Positions 17,389 to 25,332 of a DNA stretch of 64,000 nt are shown here, one piece after another. This DNA is from Lysinibacillus sp. FSL K6-0232 (GTDB lineage Bacteria > Bacillota > Bacilli > Bacillales_A > Planococcaceae). The notes beneath the pieces were generated by a model. It had not been told where the DNA came from, did no database searches, and worked only from the letters and a program-made list of their open reading frames with translations. Position 1 is the stretch's first letter, and each line of letters starts with the position of its first letter. The stretch spans positions 2,780,001 through 2,844,000 of the forward strand of contig NZ_JBBOYW010000001.1 in NCBI RefSeq assembly GCF_038008325.1, read 5' to 3'. A program made the translations under genes and the position numbers.

Positions 17389-18366
17389 TTAAGCATTTAC
17401 TTTTAATGCTTTAAATTCTTCAATTAGAAGCGGAATCACTTCAAATAAATCGCCTACAATACCATAATCAGCTACTTTGAAAATATTCGCCTCTGGGTCT
17501 TTATTGATGGCAACAATTACTTTAGAGTTAGACATACCAGCTAAATGCTGAATAGCCCCAGAAATACCTGCTGCAATATAAAGATCAGGTGTTACAACTT
17601 TACCAGTTTGACCGATTTGTAGTGAATAGTCGCAATACTCAGCGTCACATGCACCACGTGATGCACCAACTGCACCACCAAGTAAATCTGCAAGTTCTTT
17701 TAATGGCTCAAAGCCTTCTTCAGATTTTACACCACGACCCCCAGCAACAACTACTTTCGCCTCTGATAAGTCAACCCCTTCTGACGATTTACGAACAACC
17801 TCTTTAATAATTGTGCGTAGGTTTGTAATATCTACAGTCACAGCAGAAACATCACCTGTTTTACCTGCTACTTTTTCGAGTGGTGTAATATTGTTTGGAC
17901 GAATGGATGCCAATACAACGCCATCTTTTACTTTCACTTTTTCGAAAGCTTTACCAGAGTAGATTGGGCGAATAAAGACAGCATCATCGCCAGCACCTTC
18001 AATAGCTGTCACATCCGATACAAGACCTGCTTGTAATTTACTCGCAATTTTTGGTGATAAATCTTTCCCATTCGCTGTATGACCAAAGACAATTCCCTCC
18101 GGTTTTTCTTGTTCAATAACAGCTAATAATGCTTGGCTATAGCCATCAGATGTATATTGTTTTAAATGTGGGTGCTCCACTGTAATAACACGATCTGCAC
18201 CGTATTCAAATAATGGACCTGTTAAATCTGCTACTGCATCCCCTAATAATACGCCAACAACTTCACCACCATCAGCGATTTGCTTTGCAGCTGCAATGGC
18301 TTCAAATGAAACATTACGTAAGCTTCCTTCACGAACTTCACTTAATACTAATACTTTTTTTGACAT
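17389..18366 (-). CDS. etfA: Electron transfer flavoprotein alpha subunit
   Basis: A 325-residue FAD-binding subunit that, with EtfB, takes electrons from acyl-CoA dehydrogenases. The C-terminal FAD-binding domain shows VVAGGRGVKS, VGASRGACDA, the QIGQTGKVV segment and AINKDPEANIFKVADYGIVGD. It is the last gene of the operon, 50 bases after etfB, and a strong terminator follows. Length and motifs are typical. Confidence 0.97.
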   Translation of the reverse strand: MSKKVLVLSEVREGSLRNVSFEAIAAAKQIADGGEVVGVLLGDAVADLTGPLFEYGADRVITVEHPHLKQYTSDGYSQALLAVIEQEKPEGIVFGHTANGKDLSPKIASKLQAGLVSDVTAIEGAGDDAVFIRPIYSGKAFEKVKVKDGVVLASIRPNNITPLEKVAGKTGDVSAVTVDITNLRTIIKEVVRKSSEGVDLSEAKVVVAGGRGVKSEEGFEPLKELADLLGGAVGASRGACDAEYCDYSLQIGQTGKVVTPDLYIAAGISGAIQHLAGMSNSKVIVAINKDPEANIFKVADYGIVGDLFEVIPLLIEEFKALKVNA

Positions 18367-18416
18367 AGCATATTCCCTCCGTTACCCTTTAAGATTCGAT
18401 TGATCGCTTTTATTCG

Positions 18417-19190
18417 TTACACGACTTTTGCTTCTGTATGAAGTAGATTTACCAGCTCTTTTACTTGTGCAGAAAGATCACCTTCCAAAATGCGTCCTGC
18501 TGCCTTTTGAGCAGGTAGGAAAATATCTACTGTTTCAATCTTTACTTCTACATCGTCTTCATCGATATCTAAATCATCTAGCTCAAGCTCTGCAAGCGGT
18601 TTCTTTTTCGCTTTCATAATACCTGGTAGAGATGGATAACGCGGCTCATTTAAACCTTGTTGAGCTGTTACTAAAAGTGGTAAAGTTGTTTCAATTACCT
18701 CTGAGTCCCCCTCAATATCACGTACAATTTTTGCAGTTGTACCATCAATTTCAAGATTTGTAATTGTTGTTACATAGTTAATATCTAATAGGTCAGCAAC
18801 ACGCGGACCTACTTGACCAGAACCACCATCAATCGCAACATTTCCTGTTAAAATTAAATCAGCATCTTTATCTTTTAAATATTCAGCTAAAAGATAAGCA
18901 GCTGCATTTTGGTCTAATTCGTCTAAGTCATCTTCTGTATTAATAAGCACTGCTTCATCTGCACCCATAGCAAGCGCTGTACGTAATTGCTTCTCTGCAT
19001 CCTCGCCGCCAATTGTGACAACCGTTACTTTACCACCAGCAGCATCACGCACTTGGATTGCCTCTTCAATGGCATACTCATCATAAGGGTTAATAATGAA
19101 TTCTGCACCATCCTCTTGAATTTTGCCACCCGACACAACGATTTTTTCTTCTGTATCAAACGTACGTTTAATTAATGCAAAAATATTCAT
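18417..19190 (-). CDS. etfB: Electron transfer flavoprotein beta subunit
   Basis: A 257-residue EtfB with the AMP-binding region near GNVAIDGGSGQVGPRVADLL and the recognition-loop region PRYPSLPGIMKAKKKP. It forms a heterodimer with EtfA in the beta-oxidation electron chain. AGGAGGT precedes the ATG. It lies 111 bases after fadB; that gap shows no terminator, so co-transcription is likely. Confidence 0.97.
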   Translation of the reverse strand: MNIFALIKRTFDTEEKIVVSGGKIQEDGAEFIINPYDEYAIEEAIQVRDAAGGKVTVVTIGGEDAEKQLRTALAMGADEAVLINTEDDLDELDQNAAAYLLAEYLKDKDADLILTGNVAIDGGSGQVGPRVADLLDINYVTTITNLEIDGTTAKIVRDIEGDSEVIETTLPLLVTAQQGLNEPRYPSLPGIMKAKKKPLAELELDDLDIDEDDVEVKIETVDIFLPAQKAAGRILEGDLSAQVKELVNLLHTEAKVV

Positions 19191-19301
19191 ATATCCATAC
19201 CTCCTGGAACGTTTTATAATTCTAAGTAAACTTATAAATATTATATATTTTTAGTTTCAATAACATCGATAACATATGTATAGCTATCGACATTGGGAAT
19301 T

Positions 19302-20075
19302 TTATTTACCAGTAAATACAGGCTCACGTTTTTCAATAAACGCTTGTATGCCTTCTTTTGCATCCTCTGTGACAAATACTGTGCCAAAGGATTTTGCCTC
19401 TGCTTCGATGCCTTCATAGAATGAAGCATGCTTTGCATATTGCAATGTTTGAATAGCTGCTTTTAATGCTACTGGACTTTTCTTAGCAATTTTCTTAGCA
19501 ATCGTTAATGTTTCATCTATTAATGCTTCATCTGAAAATGCACGGTTCGCTAAGCCCCATTGCACAGCCTCAGCACCAGAGATTGGTTCGCTTGTAAACA
19601 TCATCTCAGCCGCCTTTGCTACACCAACATAGCGTGGTAAGCGCTGTGTACCACCAAAGCCAGGAATAAGCCCTAATTGTAGCTCAGGTAAACCTAGCTT
19701 TGCGGATTCTGTCACAAAGCGCATATGACAGCTCATTGCCAATTCAAGTCCACCGCCTAATGCTGCGCCATGAATAGCTGCAATGACAGGCTTAGAGAAT
19801 GTTTCAACACGCTCAAACACTTGCTGACCATTACTTGCTAGCTTTGTAAACTCTTCTCCAGAGCTTACCTCAGTAAATTCTTTAATATCTGCGCCAGCAG
19901 AGAAGAAACGGCCTTCACCATGAAGGACAAGAACTCTTACAGCGTCATCATTTTCAACAGCATCTAATACATCATTTACTTCTGTAATGATTCCGCGAGA
20001 TAATGCATTTGCTGGCGGACGTGCAATTGTAATAATCGCTACGCCATCTTCCACTTTCCAACTTAGAAATTCCAT
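19302..20075 (-). CDS. fadB: Enoyl-CoA hydratase
   Basis: A 257-residue crotonase-fold enzyme, second step of fatty acid beta-oxidation. The CoA oxyanion-hole segments are [10 protein letters not shown] and [16 protein letters not shown], and catalytic glutamates occur in GGLELAMSC and [18 protein letters not shown]. The C-terminal PVFTGK is typical. It sits between fadR and etfB as in B. subtilis and is expected to be repressed by FadR. Confidence 0.95.
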   Translation of the reverse strand: MEFLSWKVEDGVAIITIARPPANALSRGIITEVNDVLDAVENDDAVRVLVLHGEGRFFSAGADIKEFTEVSSGEEFTKLASNGQQVFERVETFSKPVIAAIHGAALGGGLELAMSCHMRFVTESAKLGLPELQLGLIPGFGGTQRLPRYVGVAKAAEMMFTSEPISGAEAVQWGLANRAFSDEALIDETLTIAKKIAKKSPVALKAAIQTLQYAKHASFYEGIEAEAKSFGTVFVTEDAKEGIQAFIEKREPVFTGK

Positions 20076-20089
20076 TTCTCCACATCCTT

Positions 20090-20671
20090 TTAAGCTTTAA
20101 TACCGTTCAAGATTAATGCCTGAACCTTTGGAACTTGTTCCAGTAAATCATATCGATAGTCATTCATAACCCACGTTGTAATAGTTTCGTCAATTGTGCC
20201 AAAAACCATTTGACGTGCCAAGCGTACATCCATCGTCTGATTAAGCTCACCTGAAAGCATACCTTCGATTAAAATTTGATCCAGTAGCTGTAAATACTCG
20301 CGTAATACTGCATTAATTTTTAGTCGTAAGTCTTTATTTGATTGGCGAAGCTCTAACTGCGTGACAGTTGCTAGGTATCGATCTGTCGCTAGAACCTTAA
20401 AATGATTTTCAATCATTCGAGAAAGTTTATCTCTCGATGAACTTCCATTTTCTATTATATCTTGTAATGACTCTACAAAAACAGCCATTTTTTCATTAAA
20501 GACAGAAATTAATATATCTTCTTTATTTTTAAAATATAAATAGATTGTTCCGTCGGCCACCCCTGCCTGTTTGGCGATTTTCGATACTTGCGCTTGGTGA
20601 TACCCATTTTCTGCAATAACGATGACAGCTGCATCAATAATTTGCTTATATTTTGGCTTATCTCGTTTCAC
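20090..20671 (-). CDS. fadR: TetR-family fatty-acid degradation repressor
   Basis: A 193-residue repressor closely matching B. subtilis FadR (YsiA): the TetR helix-turn-helix [32 protein letters not shown] (about 24-55) and the C-terminal [22 protein letters not shown]. Long-chain acyl-CoA relieves repression in B. subtilis. The start is GTG at 20671, preceded by AGGTGG and matching the known protein length; an ATG at 20710 would add 13 unlikely residues. Its promoter and an operator lie at 20772-20832, so autoregulation is probable. Confidence 0.94.
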   Translation of the reverse strand: MKRDKPKYKQIIDAAVIVIAENGYHQAQVSKIAKQAGVADGTIYLYFKNKEDILISVFNEKMAVFVESLQDIIENGSSSRDKLSRMIENHFKVLATDRYLATVTQLELRQSNKDLRLKINAVLREYLQLLDQILIEGMLSGELNQTMDVRLARQMVFGTIDETITTWVMNDYRYDLLEQVPKVQALILNGIKA

Positions 20672-20771
20672 TCTTATATCACCACCTAAAAAACATGCGC
20701 ACATCCTCATACAAGCTTACCTTAAATAGTAAATAACAACTTGCATGTGACGTGTAAACCTAAAAAAATAC

Positions 20772-20803
20772 GAAAATATGAATGGTCATTCATTCATATT
20801 TTC
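20772..20803. promoter_or_regulatory. FadR operator
   Basis: TGAATGGTCATTCATTCA (20779-20796) matches the B. subtilis FadR consensus TGAATGAMTANTCATTCA closely. It is embedded in a wider dyad with 13-bp arms (20772-20784 and 20791-20803). It lies just downstream of the -10 at 20804-20809, well placed to block transcription. Confidence 0.85.
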
Positions 20804-20832
20804 ATATTATAATTTACAGCATTGCTTGTCAA
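20804..20832 (-). promoter_or_regulatory. Promoter of fadR-fadB-etfB-etfA
   Basis: Minus-strand TTGACA (20827-20832), 17-base spacer, TAATAT (20804-20809): a near-perfect SigA promoter between lcfA and fadR, so the downstream genes need not depend on lcfA. Confidence 0.82.
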
Positions 20833-20847
20833 TACTTTATCACGTAT

Positions 20848-22542
20848 TTATTTTGCTTCTTTATTCGCTAATTTTGTTTTTTCCTCTTCCACTAACGTAC
20901 GACGTAAAATTTTCCCTACCGCTGTTTTTGGCAGTTCTTCTCTAAATTCATAATAACGCGGAACTTTAAATGACGCTAGATGTTGACGGCAATATTTATT
21001 TAATTCTTCTTCAGTAATCGAATATCCTTCTTTTACAACAATATATGCTTTCACAGTTTCTCCGCGATACGGATCAGGTATACCTGCAACAACACATTCT
21101 TGAATTTCTTCTCGCTCATATAATACTTCCTCGACTTCACGTGGATAAATATTATAGCCGCCAGCGATAATCAAGTCTTTTTTACGATCAACTACATAGA
21201 AAAAGCCTTGCTCATCCATATAGCCAAGGTCACCTGTTAAAAACCAGCCATCCGCAAATGCAGCAGCAGTATCCTCTGGTCGGTTCCAATAGCCCTTCAT
21301 CACTTGTGGTCCTTTAACAGCGATTTCACCAACTTCTCCCACTGGCAGCTCCTCTGTATCTCCTGTGCGTAAAATAACAGCATCTGTATTTGGCCAAGGT
21401 AAGCCAATCGAGCCAATCACTCGCTTGCCCCAAATTGGTGTAGCATGCGTTACAGGCGATGTTTCTGTTAAACCATAGCCTTCTACTAGCTTCCCGCCTG
21501 TAATGGCTTCAAATTTCTCTTGAACCTCAATTGGCAGTGAAGCGGAGCCACTTAAGCATGCCTTAATCGATGATAAATCATAATTTGCAATATCCGGGTG
21601 GTTTAAGAGCCCAATATATAATGTTGGCGCACCAGGGAAAAGCGTTGGCTTTTGTTTATCAATCGTTTTTAATGTTGTTTCTGCATCAAATTTCGGTAAA
21701 AGCACCATTTTACTTTGTGTAAAAACAGATAGTATCATTACTGTTGTCATTCCATAAACATGGAAGAATGGCAGTATGCCCATAATTGTTTCCTCGCCGT
21801 GGACACATTTATACATCCATGCATCGCACATCGTTACATTGGCAATTAAATTTTTATGTGTGAGCATAACTCCTTTTGGGAAGCCTGTTGTGCCGCCTGT
21901 ATATTGTAGTAATGCTACGTCCTCCTCAAAATCGAAGTCTGTTTGATCAATTATCTTTATTGGAGAAGAGCGCATAATTTCTGTAAATAAATGACTTTGC
22001 CCACTATGCTCCACTTTTACACTAAAGCCATATTGCTTTTTTTGAATAAATGGATACACCAAATTTTTCGGGAATGGTAAATAATCTTTAATCGCTGTGA
22101 CAATAACATTTTCAAGTGCTGTTTCTTTTATAATTTTCATTACTCGTGGATATAAAATATCCATCACAAGAATAACCTTTGCCCCTGAATCAGCCATTTG
22201 ATATTGTAGCTCACGTTCTGTATACAGCGGATTTGTTTGCACAACTGTAGCACCCGCATACATAGCTCCATAGTAAGCGATTACACTTTGCGGTGAGTTA
22301 GGCAACATAATCGCCACACGCTCTCCTTTTTCTACCCCTAATGTCTGTAAATAATTTGCGAACCTTAAAGCAGATTCATAGAGCTCTGTATACGTTAGCT
22401 CCCTCCCCATAAAATGAACCGCTACTTTTGATGGGTTCTTTTGATAGGCACGTGTCAACAACTCTTGCACTGGAATTTCCTCAAACGTTAAAGACGATGG
22501 TACTTCTTCAGGATAATTTACTAGCCATGGTTTTGCTGTCAT
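20848..22542 (-). CDS. lcfA: Long-chain fatty-acid-CoA ligase
   Basis: A 564-residue acyl-adenylate-forming ligase activating fatty acids for beta-oxidation. The ATP/AMP motif YTGGTTGFPKGVMLTH, the GYGLTETSP core and the TGDLGYMDEQGFFYVVDRKKDLI hinge are intact; the C-terminal PKTAVGKILRR lysine is present. The start at 22542 (MTAKPWLVNYPEE) has GGGGAG at seven bases and fits the family; a longer frame to 22575 would overlap the ribosome site. It heads the fatty-acid degradation cluster. Confidence 0.95.
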   Translation of the reverse strand: MTAKPWLVNYPEEVPSSLTFEEIPVQELLTRAYQKNPSKVAVHFMGRELTYTELYESALRFANYLQTLGVEKGERVAIMLPNSPQSVIAYYGAMYAGATVVQTNPLYTERELQYQMADSGAKVILVMDILYPRVMKIIKETALENVIVTAIKDYLPFPKNLVYPFIQKKQYGFSVKVEHSGQSHLFTEIMRSSPIKIIDQTDFDFEEDVALLQYTGGTTGFPKGVMLTHKNLIANVTMCDAWMYKCVHGEETIMGILPFFHVYGMTTVMILSVFTQSKMVLLPKFDAETTLKTIDKQKPTLFPGAPTLYIGLLNHPDIANYDLSSIKACLSGSASLPIEVQEKFEAITGGKLVEGYGLTETSPVTHATPIWGKRVIGSIGLPWPNTDAVILRTGDTEELPVGEVGEIAVKGPQVMKGYWNRPEDTAAAFADGWFLTGDLGYMDEQGFFYVVDRKKDLIIAGGYNIYPREVEEVLYEREEIQECVVAGIPDPYRGETVKAYIVVKEGYSITEEELNKYCRQHLASFKVPRYYEFREELPKTAVGKILRRTLVEEEKTKLANKEAK

Positions 22543-22586
22543 ATGTCCTCTCCCCTTTGTCCCAAACTTTGTCAATTCTCTTTTCT

Positions 22587-22615
22587 ATTATAATGAAAAA
22601 GAACTATAGTTTCAA
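22587..22615 (-). promoter_or_regulatory. lcfA promoter
   Basis: Minus-strand TTGAAA (22610-22615), 17-base spacer, TATAAT (22587-22592), 45 bases before the start codon. A weaker FadR-like sequence, TGAATCATTATTCATT, is further upstream at 22721-22736. The rest of 22616-22888 shows nothing else. Confidence 0.75.
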
Positions 22616-22945
22616 ACACAAAATAGAAAATAAACGCATTTTCGATTAATTATTATGCATTTTACAACATTATTAGAACTGTTATTTATGGCTGTTTGAG
22701 TAACTATCCTCGATGAATACTGAATCATTATTCATTTGTAAAAGCTAATCATCTCTATGTTATTCCTATATTCAAAAAATAAATTTTATGCTGACTATAT
22801 TGTATTTTTGGACATAAAAAAACATTTTCTTATGAAATTTGTATGAGCAATGATAACGGATTTCCGTTCCAAGCTTTGCTAAACTCATAAAAAAACGCAT
22901 CCCTTTATTCAGAGGGCACTGAAAAAGTCCCTCAGGCACAAGTGA

Positions 22946-22981
22946 GAGAGTACAGGAACGAATATTCGTTCCTGTACTCTC
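22946..22981. repeat. Perfect 18-bp-arm palindrome at the IS left end
   Basis: Arms 22946-22963 and 22964-22981 are exact reverse complements with no loop, followed by T5 on the + strand. It probably acts as a terminator blocking transcription that enters the element. Confidence 0.85.
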
Positions 22982-22996
22982 TTTTTCTTCGATGCC

Positions 22997-23121
22997 GTTG
23001 ATTTCCATTGCGGCGGACGCGTTTCGCGGGCACGGCTCCAGCCTTCTCCCTCGCTTTGCTCAGTCCGGGTGCTTCCGCTCGTGCTGTTCCCGCAGAAGTC
23101 GCCGCCTCCATTCCAATCAAC
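22997..23121. repeat. GC-rich imperfect palindromic leader of the transposase gene
   Basis: The segment begins GTTGATT and ends AATCAAC, and inner blocks such as GGCGG/CCGCC and CGCGGG/CCCGC are also complementary. It is much richer in GC than its surroundings. It resembles a GC-rich palindromic repeat I recall from many Bacillaceae genomes. Confidence 0.65.
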
Positions 23122-23213
23122 TGGGACCACTTTCATCACTAGAAGGGTTTTCCTCTCGTATAATCTCACAAATTTCCTGTATAATTAAAGGACTAATAAA
23201 AGGTGGTGCGACC

Positions 23214-24668
23214 ATGATTTCTAAACAGGAAACATTCAATTTAAGCCCGTACATGGCGTTGTACGATTTAATTATTCCAAAGGACAATATGCTTCGCCAA
23301 ATCAATGAACTTGTGGATTTCTCATTTATTCTAGACGAACTAAAATCGAAATACTGTTTAGTTAATGGCCGTAACGCGATTCCACCGATTCGCATGTTTA
23401 AATATTTACTGTTAAAAGCGATTCATGACCTGTCGGATGCCGACCTTATCGAACGTTCAAAATTCGATATGTCCTTTAAATATTTTTTAGATATGGCACC
23501 AGAAGAGGAAGTGATCGACCCCAGTTCCCTGACAAAATTCCGTCGACTCCGTCTTCAAGATATGAATTTATTAGATTTACTGATTCAGAAAACTGTTGAA
23601 ATTGCTTTAGAGAAAGGACTACTCCTTAGTAAAATGGTGATTGTCGACGCTACCCATACAAAAGCGCGATATAACCAGAAAACGCCCAAAGAATTTTTAC
23701 AGGAAAAATCCAAAAATGTACGTAAAGCCGTGTATCAACTAGACGAAAACATGGTCGGAAAATTCCCTGAGAAGCCTGCGTCAAATGAAGTCACAGAAGA
23801 ATTAGATTACTGTCGTCAAGTAGTTGAAGCAGTCGAAACACAATCAAAGGTTGCACAAATCCCGGCTGTGAAAGAAAAATTAAATGTTTTAAAAGAAGTG
23901 ATAGATGATTATGAGAATCATTTAAGCTATTCAAATGATCCGGATGCACGTGTTGGCCATAAGTCAGCAGATTCTTCTTTCTTTGGTTTTAAAACGCATA
24001 TTGCGATGAGTGATGAACGTATTATTACAGCAGCGGTTGTGACGACGGGTGAAAAAAGTGATGGGCACTATTTACAAGAGTTGGTAGAGAAAAGTAGAAC
24101 TGCCGGCATGGAAATTGACACGGTGATTGGTGATGCCGCCTATTCCTGGAAAGAGAATTTAGTGTATGCAAAATCGGAGCAGTTTCAGTTAATTTCAAAG
24201 TTAAATCCAGTAATCACAAATGGCAGCGGACAACGGAAAATTGAATTTGATTATAACAAGGATGCGGGTATGTTTGTTTGTCCAGCGGGGCACATGGCAA
24301 CTCACAAAAGACGTACGGGCAGGAAAACCCTGAATCAAAGTTTAACGTTTCATTTTGATATTGAAAAATGTAAAGTTTGCCCGATGCGAGAGGGCTGTTA
24401 TAAGGAAGGGGCGAAAAGTAAAACGTATAGTGTAACGATTCAATCCGATACACATCAAGAACAAGCAGCATTCCAGGAAACAGCCGAATTCAAAGCACTT
24501 GCCAGCAAACGCTATAAAATCGAAGCGAAAAATAGTGAATTAAAGAACCCACACGGCTTTAAAACAGCAAAATCGGCGGGTTTATTTGGCATGGAAATTC
24601 AAGGAGCCACGACGATCTTTGCGGTCAATCTGAAACGGATACTCAAACTACTGAGTGAAAAAGAGTAG
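23214..24668 (+). CDS. IS1182-family transposase
   Basis: A 484-residue DDE transposase. The N-terminal DUF772-type region (about 18-95) precedes the catalytic core: Asp145 in VIVDATHTK, Asp307 in VIGDAAY and Glu437 or Glu442 in KIEAKNSELKNPHGF. A cysteine cluster (CPAGH, CKVCPMREGC) lies between the second and third residues, as usual in this family. The start ATG at 23214 has AGGTGG at seven bases; the open frame extends upstream into the structured leader but those codons have no ribosome site. It appears complete and potentially active. Confidence 0.95.
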   Translation: MISKQETFNLSPYMALYDLIIPKDNMLRQINELVDFSFILDELKSKYCLVNGRNAIPPIRMFKYLLLKAIHDLSDADLIERSKFDMSFKYFLDMAPEEEVIDPSSLTKFRRLRLQDMNLLDLLIQKTVEIALEKGLLLSKMVIVDATHTKARYNQKTPKEFLQEKSKNVRKAVYQLDENMVGKFPEKPASNEVTEELDYCRQVVEAVETQSKVAQIPAVKEKLNVLKEVIDDYENHLSYSNDPDARVGHKSADSSFFGFKTHIAMSDERIITAAVVTTGEKSDGHYLQELVEKSRTAGMEIDTVIGDAAYSWKENLVYAKSEQFQLISKLNPVITNGSGQRKIEFDYNKDAGMFVCPAGHMATHKRRTGRKTLNQSLTFHFDIEKCKVCPMREGCYKEGAKSKTYSVTIQSDTHQEQAAFQETAEFKALASKRYKIEAKNSELKNPHGFKTAKSAGLFGMEIQGATTIFAVNLKRILKLLSEKE

Positions 24669-24683
24669 GAAAAAAGAAAGAAA

Positions 24684-24727
24684 TAAGGCACCTTCCATTC
24701 AAAAACGAATGGAAAGTGCCTTATTTT
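24684..24727 (+). terminator. Transposase terminator
   Basis: AAGGCACCTTCCATTC pairs with GAATGGAAAGTGCCTT, one bulge, then ATTTTTG; within the IS right end. Confidence 0.75.
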
Positions 24728-24803
24728 TGTTTGAAAAACTAATTCATCGTAAAAAATGTAAGTTTTTCAGTGCCCTCCTTTATTCAGGATGCGTTTTTTT
24801 AGC

Positions 24804-24884
24804 TTAAATTGTCATCATATAGTAGATACCGACTGCCAAAAATGCAATACAAACAATGATTAATACCTTTGCTAATTTTTCCAT
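24804..24884 (-). CDS. 26-residue single-pass membrane miniprotein
   Basis: A small open frame encodes MEKLAKVLIIVCIAFLAVGI followed by YYMMTI, i.e. a short charged start and one transmembrane helix (about 6-22). AGGAG, overlapping the yshE stop codon (TAG), lies nine bases before its ATG, so translation would be coupled to yshE. It sits 12 bases after yshE and just before the IS-split terminator, making it the last gene of the mutS2 operon. I do not recognise a family. The codons are ordinary and the ribosome site is good, but size makes the call uncertain. Confidence 0.6.
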   Translation of the reverse strand: MEKLAKVLIIVCIAFLAVGIYYMMTI

Positions 24885-24896
24885 GTCATGACACTC

Positions 24897-25310
24897 CTAT
24901 GCAATACTTGCCCCAATTACAAACGATAGACCGACTGAAATGGTGAAGGAAATAAAACCAACTGAACGATTGTCATTTGCTATTTCTTGATCTACATTAA
25001 AACGAGGTGTCATAAATTCAAACAAGAAATAGGCAATAATTAGTAGCGTAAAGCCAAAAAGGCCCCAGCCAATCATTTCACTTAATGTATTGTGACGTGC
25101 AATGGAAAAGCGAAAAATATTACAAATACCAAGAATTTTTCCACCTGTTGCAAGTGCTACAGCAATATTACCATTTTTAATTTCTTCCCAATTTTTATAT
25201 TTCGTAACGACTTCGAACAATGCCATTGAGACGACTAAGCACAACACAACAACACTAAAATATCCTGCCGTTTCGATAATTGGATATCGCCAAAAGCCAG
25301 AATTCAGCAT
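24897..25310 (-). CDS. yshE: DUF350 membrane protein YshE
   Basis: A 137-residue integral membrane protein with four predicted helices (about 11-33, 48-70, 77-100, 115-136) and the DUF350 pattern NGNIAVALATGGKILGI in the second unit. In B. subtilis yshE directly follows mutS2, as here (22 bases). Function unknown. The start codon at 25310 falls shortly after the mutS2 stop. Confidence 0.88.
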   Translation of the reverse strand: MLNSGFWRYPIIETAGYFSVVVLCLVVSMALFEVVTKYKNWEEIKNGNIAVALATGGKILGICNIFRFSIARHNTLSEMIGWGLFGFTLLIIAYFLFEFMTPRFNVDQEIANDNRSVGFISFTISVGLSFVIGASIA

Positions 25311-25332
25311 TTTTCTCCGTCCCCTTTATCAC

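Larger units (their letters stand above)
22912..24777 (+). mobile_element. IS1182-family insertion sequence
   Basis: The element is 1866 bp with terminal inverted repeats GAGGGCACTGAAAAA at both ends (15 of 15 identical). It is flanked by 9-bp direct repeats CTTTATTCA (22903-22911 and 24778-24786); because of base symmetry these can also be read as 11 bp. It contains one transposase gene, an 18-bp-arm palindrome at the left end, a GC-rich structured leader and a terminator at the right end. The clean repeats and intact gene suggest a recent insertion. Confidence 0.92.
22889..24800 (-). other. Intrinsic terminator split by the IS insertion
   Basis: Joining the flanks of the IS restores, on the minus strand, a stem of CGCATCC and GGATGCG flanked by A6 and T7, with the loop TGAATAAAG. 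The left arm is at 22895-22902 and the right arm at 24787-24793. It would have ended the yshE operon. The loop sequence is duplicated on both sides of the element. Confidence 0.8.

Noticed and set aside
22721-22738. FadR operator for lcfA
   Set aside because: The match is weaker and lies more than 100 bases upstream of the clear lcfA promoter, so it is not given as a regulatory feature.
22992-23213. N-terminal extension of the transposase
   Set aside because: The frame is open but runs through the GC-rich palindrome; family start and ribosome site are at 23214.
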